A DNA stretch of 64,000 bases. Origin: Diplosphaera chodatii. Its lineage: Eukaryota; Chlorophyta; Trebouxiophyceae; Prasiolales; Stichococcaceae. The stretch covers positions 248,001 to 312,000 of the forward strand of contig JAALGY010000013.1 in NCBI GenBank assembly GCA_032358165.1, read 5' to 3'. The translations under genes were made by a program, and so were the position numbers. This document shows, piece by piece, positions 11,882 through 22,399 of this stretch. Under the pieces are notes generated by a model that did no database searches, was not told the DNA's origin, and was given only the letters and a program-made list of their open reading frames with translations. Position 1 is the stretch's first letter; each line of letters opens with the position of its first letter.

Positions 11882-14098
11882 ATGGCAGCCCGTTGCCGAC
11901 AGCAGCTGAGGCCCGGTGCTGCTGCGCTTGCGGTCTGCTTTCTGGCAGCCGTCCACGTACACGCATCTCCAGAGGGTACGCAACAAGAGCTGCAGCCATA
12001 TCAGTAAGCTGCGGCTAAGAATTCTTGCTGCTTTGGCATTGAAGCCTGTGCATCCCAACATTCCTTTGTCCAAGCAGGGGTGCCGGGGGTCAACGACCAG
12101 CATGTCATGTATGACGTGACAACTCTGTGAAGAGCGTGACAGATTGCTGTCAAGACACTTATGTAGCTATGTGCAGACGTGGTGCCATGTAGCCTGGAGG
12201 GTCAGGCCCAGGACCCGACTGTGAAGCTGGCGCACATGCAGTCAGCAGGCGGGTCACAAAGTGTTGCAGCCTGCAGCAGACCTTCTTCTGGTCCGGGTTG
12301 TAACGATATCGGCAGTATGGTTGGCCAGCTGGCGCCGGCAGACGATAGAGGCAACCGTTGGTGTAGCTGCAGGAGATGGCCACGGCTTGAGGCGGTTGCA
12401 GCAGGGGGCCCCGCTGGGCGAGTCCGCCTTTTCTCCGCTGCCTGGTGGCGTGGTAGTGGCAGGTGGGACAGCAGCAGCTGCCGGCCGACTATGTTGGGCA
12501 ATGTCACCAGCCACCCTGCAGTTGCACCTGTGTGCCATCTCACTACACTTGAATTGCATGCCAGTGCCGAGTCAGCTAGTGACACAGTGTTGCCTGCAGG
12601 GAACCCCAGGGAGTTCATCCCCAGCCCCCCGCCGCCAAGCCCGCCGCCGCCACCTCCAAGCCCACCACCCAGCCCGCCTTCACCGCCGCCGAGCCCGCCG
12701 CCACTGCCGCCCAGCCCGCCGCCATCCCCGCCGCCGCCCAGCCCAACACCTCCAGCGCCGCCCCTGGCAACACCAGCCCCTGTGACGGCGGCGCCGCTCA
12801 CACCGGAGCCTGCGGCAGGAGCGCCAGTGGCACCAACAGCTGCTGCAGCGGGGGCCAATTCATTGCTGTCGGCGCAGCTGGCGTCAGAGATCGCCGACCT
12901 ACCGCCGAGCCTGGCGCTCACCCTGCTGCTGGCGCTGCGGGAAGGCTCCCAGACGCCCGCCCAGGCAGCCGCTACTGTTGCAGGTGACCCGCATGCTGAG
13001 CCAAATCAAGGTTCACACGTGAGCTATATGTGAGCTGGTGCACAATGCCATGCAATGGTGCCTTCATCGAAAGACACCCACTGCGCTATGCATCCTTACG
13101 CAGCACACTTACAGCAGCAAACGCTCTGCAATGCAGCTGTGGCGCCGGTGCTGCCGCCGCAGGCTGTCGCCACACCAGCGCCCACCGCAGCAGTGGCACC
13201 AGCGGCGGAGGCAATCGACACCGCAACACCCACTCCCACTGCCCCACAGCCCTTCAGCCCTGCGCCGGCCACAGAAGATTCAGTGGCGCCAACACCGGAG
13301 CCCATTCCACCGCCAACAGAGGCCCCCACCCCCTTCCCCACCCCTGCGACCACCTCGCAGCCCACGCCACCGCCGACAGAGTCCCCCACCCCCTTTCCCA
13401 CCCCAGCGCCCACCCTGCAGCCCACTTTCTCGCCAACAGAGTCTCCGACCCCTGCGCCCACCCCTGCGCCCACCCCGCAACCCACACCACCGCTCACAGA
13501 AGCCCCCACCCCTTTCCCCACCCCTGCGCCCACCCCGCAACCCACACCTCCACCGACATCAGCCCCCACCCTTGCGCCCACCCCGCAGCCCACCCCTCCG
13601 CCGACATCAGCCCCCATCCCTGCACCCACCGCGCAACCCACTCCTCCACCGACAGCAGCCCCCACCCCCTTCCCCACTCCTGCGCCCACCCTGCAGCCCA
13701 CTCCTCCGTTGACCAAGGGTCCCACTCCCTCACCTACGCCTGCCCCCACGCTTCTGCCCCCTCCGCCGCCCCCCGAGGCAAGGTTGCTGGGCACGGCCCC
13801 CGCACCTGAGCCGGAACCGGTAGCTGAACGCACGCTGGAGGAGCAGGCCGCTGCCATCATCATGCGGGCGGCCCAGGCCAGCGGCGGGTCCTCTGGGGTG
13901 GGCAACGTCGCGCCCATCACCACCCAGCAGAACTCGACTGATATTGGTGCGTTGCGGCAATCCCTGCTTTGGTGCCACTTTCGATCGGGTGCATTCCCAA
14001 ATACCATGCTGCTACAATGCCTGGTGTGCGTCGAAGTTCTGGTCCATTCACTCAAGCTCAGCGTGTCCGTGCGCTTTGCAGTCGTCAGCCCTATATAG
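11882..14098 (+). CDS. secreted Pro-rich (HRGP-type) cell-wall glycoprotein A
   Basis: Five exons in phase: 11882-11975, 12078-12126, 12277-12983, 13137-13946 and 14082-14098, giving 558 aa. Exon 1 encodes a signal peptide: a basic start (MAARCRQQLR), a hydrophobic core (AAALAVCFLAAV) and cleavage near HVHA-SP. Exon 3 ends with an SPPPP-type block starting at ~12,630, followed by an Ala-rich helical segment. Exon 4 is a long Pro-Thr array (APTPQPTPPPTSAPT-like). These are classic substrates for prolyl hydroxylation and arabinosylation in algal and plant walls, so the product is probably extracellular. The last exon is only 17 nt and ends VVSPI-stop. The start of exon 3 (12277 or 12280) is uncertain. 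Its neighbour at 14729 has the same design, pointing to tandem duplication. Confidence 0.72.
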
Positions 14099-14728
14099 CC
14101 TAACTGGCAGCACCTGGCAGCACCTGTGCGGGTGTGCGCAAGTGGCCCGCTCATCTTGGTGGGTGCAGCTGGGGACGACTATGCCAGAGCATCTGCCTAA
14201 AAGCCAGGCTGCAGGATGCAGTCCAAGTGAACATGCTGTGTCTTTCATGCACGACGCGACGGCAGACAATAAATCTGTGGGGCCACAGTGGTTGTTCAGT
14301 TTTGGGAGCGTCAATGGCGCGATGCCTGATGGCACTGTATGTTCATTACGTAGCAGAGTTGACACTGACGGCAGGGCGACAAATGAAGTATGGACGGATC
14401 TTGCACTGCTGACACCCTACAGCAGGCCCTCAATAACCAATATGGTGATCAGGATCAATTTCGGCTGTTGATGTGGAGGTTGTGGAAGGTCTCAGCAAAG
14501 CATGGGAGCTGTCTGACCAGAAATGACCTCGGCAGCCGACCAGAGGCCATTGATGAGTGCTCGAAGCAAGGCAACCGCAGCCTGTCCACCTCAGCAGCTC
14601 AAATTGCATCAGGCACAGCATTATGATGTGAAGTTAGCTCGCTCTCAGCACTGCACTGCTGTGACCGACCATACCGCAGTATGACAGTCAAGTGTATCGT
14701 TGACTAATCAAGGAAGTTAAGGACCAGC
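14099..14728. other. intergenic between the two glycoprotein genes
   Basis: 630 nt holding the 3' flank of gene A and the promoter of gene B. It contains an AT-richer patch around 14,265-14,400. No exon was recognised. Confidence 0.45.
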
Positions 14729-17700
14729 ATGCAACAGCCGCAGCATCTTCGCATGGCGGCAGAGGGGCTGACCTGCAGCAAGCGTGCAATCCTGCTACTG
14801 CTCATTTGCTCCACAGGTATGCAGCAATCAGTGAAATGCATTTACATGACATCACAGCCGCGTTGGACAGCATGGCCTCGACTGTTGAGTCTGTCCTTCT
14901 GTCCACATACGAAGTCTGCCTCAGGAGTCATAGCATGCTCGCTGGCGCAGGGCGCCCTTGCATTCTGGCTTTTCCCTGCCAACATCGTGCACAAATGGTA
15001 CAACGCATCATAGTCTGGCATGTCAGCTGTCACGCGGCGTGCTTGGCTGTATAGGATGCAGGTGTGGAGCATCAGCGGGCAAGCCAAGCCAGCACAAGCT
15101 GTTTGGGGTCGGCAGCAATGACGCTCTCAGTGGCGTCAACACGGGGCGACGCCTGAGGCAGGAGACAGTGGTGCAAGGTAGTATGTGCATGCGCATTGGC
15201 ATTGAAGGCTGCTATATACTATCGGTGATACCAGCCTGCTGTGTGTGCACTGCAGAACTTCCGCGCTGTCATGCACAGGATCTGCCGCTCAAGTGCTTGG
15301 TCATCGATTTGCACTGGGCTCACCAAGCACAGATTGGCAGCATTGATGCTGACGAGAAGGGCACTGGTTCTGCAGGGGGAGAGTTTGCGCCTGGGCCCAT
15401 CACCCGCTTTGTGCCGGGCCAAACCCGCACTGAGTTTGTGCCCGGGCCTGTAGTCTTCGTTCCAGCGCCACCAGCCCCCACCTCAGCTCCTGTACCAGCG
15501 CCTGAGATTGTCCAGCAGGCGGCGCCAGCGCCTTCACCACCACCTCAAGCGCCGCCACAGCCCTCACCATCGCTGCCGACAGAATCACCAGCACGGCCCC
15601 CGCCGCCGCCTCCCTTTGCTGCACTGTCCGCCGCGCTGACGGCGCCGCCATCACCTAGCCCGTCACCCCAAAGCCCTCCGCCGCCCTCACCTTCCCCAGC
15701 GCAGGCATCGCCTCCTCCCCCTGCACCCCATGCCAGCCCACCGCCGCCCGTGCTGTCACCCCCTGCACCAGTGCCTTCGCCCCATTCCATGTCTGCGTCT
15801 CCACTGCCGTCCCCACCTCAGCCACCCATCACCCCGCCTCCGCAATTGCCCTCACCCCCTGCACCTGTCCTGTTGCAGGGCGGCACAGCTGTTGCGCCAC
15901 CGCTACCCCAACCATTGCCGCCTGCCAGCCCGACACCTGCGTCACCAACACCATCCCCCGCAGCTGTGCCCTCTCCACCCAGCCCCACTGCGTCTCCACC
16001 AGCGTCTCCACCATCACCACCTCCGCTGGCTGCGAGTCCACCGGCGTCCCCTCTGGCAACGCCTGCCAGCCCGCCTTCGCCATCACCATCGCCCCCTGCG
16101 CCTGTTCAACCACCGAGCATGCCTACGCCCGCTACCTCACCACCTCCTCCATCAGCTCCAACGTCTGTCAGCCCGCCAACGTTATCGCCATCACCCCGTG
16201 CGCCTGTGCCGTCTACACCCGTCCCGGCTGCATCTCCACCATCACCACCACCGTCTCCACCGGCCAGCCCGCCCCTGAGCCCGCCGCCGTCACCACTGCC
16301 GCCTCCCAGCCTGCCAATCCTGCCCAGTAGCCCGCCACTGTCGCCACCGCCGCAGCCCTCAGCCCCACCTCCCCCCATCCCCCCACAGCCGCCGCTGCCG
16401 ACCACCAGCCCGCAGCCGTCCACGCCGCCAAAGCTGCCGCCGCCGGCATTAAGCCCGCTCCCGGCGCTGCAACTGCCACCTACACCTCCACCCCCATCCC
16501 CCCCGCTGCCGCCATCCCCGCCGTCGCCTCGAGCACAGCCGCCACCCTCCCCTGCACCCCCACCACCTGCAGCGCCGCCGCCCCCCAGCCCACCCAGTCC
16601 CCCACAGCCACCAGCGCCGGTTGTCACGCCGCCGGCAGCGTCGCCGCCCCCGCTGCCGCCACCCCTCGCACCAGCGCTGTTGCAGGCGGCCGCCCCCACC
16701 CCACAGCCAACGTCTCCTCCGACTGTCACTCCTACAGCAGCGCCCACCCCGGAGCCGACAGCTGCGCCAACCCCAGCACCGACCCAGACGCCTCCTCCAA
16801 CAGCCGCACCTTCAGCAGCGCCCACACCCAAGCCCTCAGCAGCACCGACGCCGCAGCCCACAGCTGCGCCAACCCCAGCACCGACCCAGACGCCTCCTCC
16901 AACAGCCGCACCTTTAGCAGCGCCCACACCCAAGCCCTCAGCAGCACCGACGCCGCAGCCCACAGCTGCGCCAACCCCAGCACCCACCCAGACGCCTCCT
17001 CCAACAACCGCACCTACAGCAGCACCGACGCCGCAGCCCACAGCTGCGCCAACCCCAGCACCCACCCAGACGGCTCCTCCAACAACCGCACCTACAGCAG
17101 CACCGACGCCGCAGCCCACAGCTGCGCCAACCCCAGCACCCACCCAGACGCCTCCTCCAACAACCGCACCTACAGCAGCACCGACGCCGCAGCCCACAGC
17201 TGCGCCAACCCCAGCACCCACCCAGACGCCTCCTCCAACAACCGCGCCTACAGCAGCACCGATGCCGCAGCCCACAGCTGCGCCAACCCCAGCACCCACC
17301 CAGACGCCTCCTCCAACAACCGCACCTACAGCAGCACCGACGCCGCAGCCCACAGCAGCACCAACCTCGGAGCCCACAGCAGCGCCCACACGCAAGCCCA
17401 CGGCTGCTCCTACATCAGAGCCAACAGCTACACCCACAACAAAACCGACACTCCCTCCAACTGTGGCACCTACAGCGGCACCCACAGCAGCGCCCACAGC
17501 AGTTCCCACTCCCCAGCCAACAATGGCACCCACCCCGAAGCCGACTGCAAGGCCAACACCATGTGAGTACTTCCTGTCATCGACGACCGTGTCCAACCGC
17601 ATGTCACGCAGTAAACCGTGCCTTGCTACAAGCCTGATCTTCTGAGCAGTATGTACAGCAATGTCACAGCCCCATACCGTGATGCCCATACATGACCTCA

Positions 17701-18329
17701 TTTCATGATGCGCATGCAGCGCCTACTGCAGCACCTACCCCTCCACCGACAGCGGCACCCACTGCGGCCCCCACAGCCAAACCGACCGCGGCTCCGACGC
17801 CCAAACCCACTGCGGCCCCCACAGCCACACCGACCGCGGCTCCGGCGCCCAAACCCACTGCCGCCCCCACAGCCACACCGACCACGGCTCCGGCGCCCAA
17901 ACCCACTGCCGCCCCCACAGCCACACCGACCGCGGCTCCGGCGCCCAAACCCACTGCAATTCCTACCTCCAAGCCAACCACAGTGCCAAATGCCAAGCCA
18001 ACAGCAGCACCTACAGTCACGCCGTCAATAGCCCCTGCAGCGGTGCCAACGACTGCTGCCGCCAATGTCCCTCGCACGCCAACGACACAGCAGCTTGCTG
18101 CATTCGTGCTGCCATCGCAGACGCTGAACAACCAAACTGTCATCAGTGAGTCTGGCATCCTGCTATGATGGCAAACCTGTGGCACAGTGACGGTCATGTT
18201 GGTGCTGAGCATCGTCCAACCTGCGCAGGCCTTCATGCGGCAGTGAAAGCTGCATTGACGAAGACACAGTGTACACAAGTTGAGTGAACACACATCTTGT
18301 GCGCTCTTGCAGACGTGGCGCCATTATAA
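14729..18329 (+). CDS. secreted Pro-rich (HRGP-type) cell-wall glycoprotein B
   Basis: Five exons in phase: 14729-14816, 15076-15177, 15256-17562, 17720-18145 and 18313-18329, giving 979 aa. Exon 1 is a signal peptide: Lys/Arg followed by AILLLLICST. Exons 2 and 3 start with a short Cys-containing globular part (LPRCHAQDLPLKCLVIDLHW), then RFVPGQTRTEFVPGPVVF. The rest is SPPPP and PPSPSPP blocks to ~16,690, then a regular Ala-Pro-Thr array ([20 protein letters not shown]) to the end of exon 4. The final exon is 17 nt, ending NVAPL-stop, with the same phase and size as in gene A. The gene is probably a hydroxyproline-rich wall or matrix glycoprotein. The exon 2 acceptor at 15075 was chosen because it alone keeps phase with exon 1. 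Confidence 0.72.
16761..17345 (+). repeat. in-frame tandem repeat, 102-bp then 78-bp units
   Basis: Copies of a unit starting GCTGCGCCAACCCCAGCAC occur at 16761, 16863, 16965, 17043, 17121, 17199 and 17277. Spacings are 102, 102, 78, 78, 78 and 78 nt, all multiples of three, so the Ala-Pro-Thr array grows by whole units of 34 or 26 residues. Copies differ by few bases, suggesting recent expansion by slippage or unequal exchange. Confidence 0.9.
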
Positions 18330-18925
18330 GGCCAGCAGAAATCAGAGCAGCAAGCAAGTGGCCTCCTATACATCCCATTACCGTAGTCAGCAACTCTGCT
18401 GTCACGCATGCAATAGCAGCTACATTTGACGATGCCACAACTAACACACGTCTTTTCAGCCGTGCATGTGCAAAACACATCTTCGGTTACAGCCAACAAA
18501 TTGACATGATGTATTGTTTGACAGGTTAGCAAGCGAATGCAAATTGTATAAGCTAGCTTGAAATCATGGCAGCGTCACATTGTGCTCCGTGCGTGCAACA
18601 GCTACTGCACAGCAACCAACTTGGTTTGTGGCCACCGCAAACAGTTTTGATGTCAACGACACCTCCCACAAAGGAGGGCTCCTAGCTTCCTGTGAGGCGG
18701 CAAGACAACCTCCAGATGAATCTGCAAATCTGCGCATATGGAGATGAGGTTAACCTGCCATACAAACGGATGGAATGTTGCTGGTCCAATCCTATCAGTG
18801 CTGTCTATCCACCATCCTGTCAGCTGTCATGCTGATCAACGCCCTGCTAGACTGCTGCAATTCTGCTGGAACCACAGCAGGCTCCAGTGGAATTTTATGC
18901 TGATCGCGGCCACACCCGGAGATTG
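18330..18925. other. convergent intergenic region
   Basis: About 600 nt between the 3' ends of glycoprotein gene B (+) and the hydrolase gene (-). Presumably 3' UTRs. No exon was recognised. Confidence 0.4.
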
Positions 18926-20856
18926 TCATGCCCTCAAGTGCTCATCAAACCAGGCTATCGACTTCTGCAGCGCCTCCTCCGATGCAGCCTTCAGCGCCTG
19001 CAGAAGCACAATAACACCCGCATCGGCAAGCTGCATGAACTGATATTGTTCCTGCAAACCGGTGTCTTGCAGTCTGGTGCTGCGAGTGTGGGGGTTCAGC
19101 TTTAGCATTGCCGCAACACACTCCATACTTGCGCGACCTTATAACAATGTACTTTGTGTGCAGGGATGCACGACTTTACAAAGTTGAGGCATATCCGGCC
19201 CCAAAGCCAGCACCACCAGCTCACCTCGTCCTCCTCTGCATTGCCCGAGAAGTGCGGCCGCATGGTGAAGCCGTGGCCCATGCCTTTGTAGAGGTCAACC
19301 CGCGTCGGGAAGGGCTTCTTGGCCAGGGCCTGCGCATAGCACAGGGTGATCTGCCATCAAGTACAACCTCCTGTCTATCAGACCGATCAACATGGTGATA
19401 CCAGAACAATCAGCTGCTGGCCCGCATCACTGCGAGCCGCAGCAGCCACACCCAGCTGTTAGTCGTGCTCATACGCACATCCGCTGAAGACATTCAGTCC
19501 TCTGCAACTTTGGCGTCGGACGCTTTACAGGCACACCTCCTCGACCTCGCCCCTGAAGTTTGCGTCCATCTGCGAGTCGTTCTCTGGGCACACGAAGAGC
19601 ACCGGCTTCTGGACGGCCTCAATCATCGGCAGGTCCATGCGTGACCCGTGCGCAATGATCGCCGCATCAACCTGCAATTCATGTTGTTGTGTCAAACAAT
19701 GTCAAACCTGACTGCTAGCATCTGTAGCCTCAGCACATTCTCGCTGACCTCCACAGCCACCCTGCTGCTGTGCTATTCTTGCACTGGATGCACATGGCGC
19801 CCCGGGCAGTGCACAGAAGGGTTCAGCTGTAGCCAGAGCACGGCTCTGCCATAGCAGCACTTCTAGCCGATTATGGCTTCATTCACTGATCACAGCACCA
19901 GGTGACGCTCTGTCGAACGGCGGAGTGCACCTTGTCTGCGTGCTGCGCGGCGTGTATGAGGTGGTAGCCGCCCCAGCAGACGCCCAGGCCGCCAATGGCC
20001 TTGGCGCCGTGCTGCCCCCGCAGCTCCGCAAGCGCAGTGTCGACGTCACGGGCGGTCCGGCCGTTCGGCTCGAAGGGGTTCCGGGAGATGAACGCCCCGA
20101 ACGACTCTGCTGTCTTCTCCTCTGCGAGAGCAGCAGCGAGGTGTGGGACACACGGCATCATCACAGGGGAAGCCTTCAAGCTGGGACGATGCACAGAAGG
20201 GCAAGTCAGCTCATTGTCTGCAACCCCTGGCTTGAGATTACAACATGCTGCAGTATCGTGGGACACAGGATTCAGCAACGCCGAGAATATGGCCGCAGAT
20301 CCACTACGAACCATGCGCCAGCGCCGTCACAGCATACGGCAGCCCATGCATCGTAGCAACCCTGAACGTTGGCTCCGCCTGAATGGGACACTGCTGCGCG
20401 ACGTTCGGCTTGTTCTATGTAGACCAGAAGGCTCACCTGGCAACTTCTCGCCGTGGAAGAAGTCGGGCATTGCACAGAGGAAGCCTGCCCGCGCAATGGC
20501 GCTGCGCACAGTCGCGCGTTCTTCGCGTCCCAGCCGTGGACATCTGTGGCAGAGCTAGTGGCTCTGACATATCGTATGCAAATTATCCCAGTAGTGATGC
20601 TGCGCACGCATGCGTACCGGCAGCGGCAGCGCACTCATGACTGTGCACAGGCATGTGACAGTCGTTATGCGCAATGCGCTCGATCCCAATGCCAACAGCT
20701 ACCTGCTATCAGGAGCACCGCCTGGCTGCTCGGCTGCGGCGGCTCTGCCAGATAGGTGTTCAGATCACCAAGCTTGACGGTCTTTCCGGTGGGCTCGCCA
20801 TCCCAGCTGTCGCCTTTGCTGCAGCATGCTGCATCCTTGCCAAGATCGGACGCCAT
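18926..20856 (-). CDS. dienelactone hydrolase family protein, with frameshift in exon 2
   Basis: Alpha/beta-hydrolase of the dienelactone hydrolase (carboxymethylenebutenolidase-like) family. Minus-strand exons: 20856-20703, 20543-20437, 20121-19907, 19671-19537, 19329-19225 and 18997-18926. Exon 1 starts MASDLGKDAACCSKGDSW. Family hallmarks are present: DVHGWDAKNARL (strand after the oxyanion loop), FLCAMPDFFHGEKLPG, the nucleophile elbow GLGVCWGG with Cys, the acid CPENDSQMD and the histidine YKGMGHGFTMR. The tail ALKAASEEALQKSIAWFDEH is typical of the family C terminus. All three catalytic residues are kept. Within exon 2 the frame of NARL does not continue into RSAIARAGF: one base is missing near 20,500-20,510, while both flanking junctions are in phase. 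This is either an assembly indel or a recent disabling mutation. The substrate is unknown. Confidence 0.78.
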
Positions 20857-21426
20857 CTTCGGTGCGAGTGCAGGAGCTGTGAGTACACACTGCACTATGT
20901 CAGAGCGACCTGACACAGGGCATGATGCTGTGACTAATCATGTGTCAGGGTCTGCTGAAGGTGCTGTGGGTTCTGGGCTTGCACTGGCAGCTGCTTCGAG
21001 TTGTGTGCGTGGTGTTGGTCATTCCGGAACACAAGACAGACAAGTGCGAAGGCGGGTCTTGGAAGTTGTGCTTTCTGGCAGCATATGCGCAATGGGGTCT
21101 AGTGTCATGCCCGCCGCCCCACCAAGCTACCGGTTGCGGCGCATGCGCTGGCTGCCACAACTCACCCAAGTACCGCACGTACACTGTGGCAGTGGCAGAT
21201 CGGCCAAACGATGCAGCTGCCATCCCTCGTGTCACCAATTCTGGGACTGCTATGCCAACCCTTGCCAGCTGTCGCTAGCATCACTACCGCGTGGGGTGCC
21301 ACAATCTGCTCGCCTCATCTTACTTGCCTGCAGGGGCTAGAGCACGCTTTGCTGTCTACTGCCGTGCAAACCCCCAGAAGCCGCTAGCATATGAAACCTT
21401 TACTCAGTAGATAGCTGCATCAATCC
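20857..21426. promoter_or_regulatory. divergent intergenic region
   Basis: 570 nt between the start codons of the hydrolase gene (-) and the YABBY-like gene (+), so both promoters must lie here. I see no clear TATA box or named motif. Confidence 0.35.
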
Positions 21427-22349
21427 ATGGCTACAGCCTTGCAGACGCCTGGGGGCCCTGTCGGCCCCCCAGCCAGTTTATACGGCGGCCAGCGGCCGGC
21501 CAGCTACCCCGTCCGCGTGCAGTGCGAGGCAGCCGACTGCGGAGCCGCCCTGGAGGTTAGTGACACATCTTTGCTGCTGCTGTACACTGCGCAGCCCCTG
21601 TCGTCAGCAGGGCATGCAGCAAACCTGCTGCTAGCGTACATCCATGCCATGCTTTCGATTCACGGCAGTGAGCTTCCTTTTGCCCATGTATGAATTTGCA
21701 GGTCGCTATGCCGTCTGGTCAGGTGCTGGGCCAACCAGTGACCGTAATCTGCGGCAGCTGCGGCAGGTGAGTGAGCAGGCTGCTCCCGGTGGAGCTGCAA
21801 TCGAACACGTTCACAGCAACTGACCCAGCGACTGTCCTGCTGCACGTGTGCATGCACCCATTGCATCCACAGCAAGGTTTTGAGCTTGCTCCACAGCAAA
21901 ATGACAAGGTTGGAAAACGCAGCTTACAAGTGTAGACTGCTTTCAACATGACTTGTCCTGCTCGATATCAGGAACCTCAGTACCTTGGGGCTTCTGCTCT
22001 GCTGTGCAGGCTGCTGTCGGTCAACCTGCTGAAGCCTGTCCCGCTGCAGCAGTTCCAGGCGTACAAGGACGCCAAGCAGCGGCAGCAGCAGCAGCAGCAT
22101 GCGAGGCAGCATGACCAAGCAGCAGCGTCCTGCTGTGTACCCAGCGCAGGTCAGCCGGAGCTGCAGCGAGCCTGGCCTCGGTCTCGCGGGGAGCTGCACC
22201 AGCAAGCTGTTGCATACCGTGGCCCAGGGGCATGTGCGCCGCCAATGCAGCTGGGGCAGCAGCAGGGTATAGCCGCACCGGTGGCGCGTCAGAGGACGGT
22301 CGACAGCAGTCCCTCCCTGGCAGCTCAGCAGCCGGCATCAGGGACGGCT

Positions 22350-22399
<50 letters not shown>

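Noticed and set aside
13096..14154. Long Gly/Val-rich minus-strand frames opposite the Pro-Thr arrays (also 16106-17701)
   Set aside because: They are the complement of the Pro/Thr/Ala repeats; signal peptides, splice sites and phase all support the plus strand.
15061..15075. Acceptor at 15060/15061 for exon 2 of glycoprotein gene B
   Set aside because: It puts the following sequence into a frame with an early TGA when joined to exon 1; the acceptor at 15075 keeps phase throughout.
20501..20508. An 8-nt GT...AG intron that would repair the hydrolase frame
   Set aside because: Removing GTGCGCAG does restore a sensible reading, but 8 nt is far too short for spliceosomal splicing; a one-base indel is simpler.
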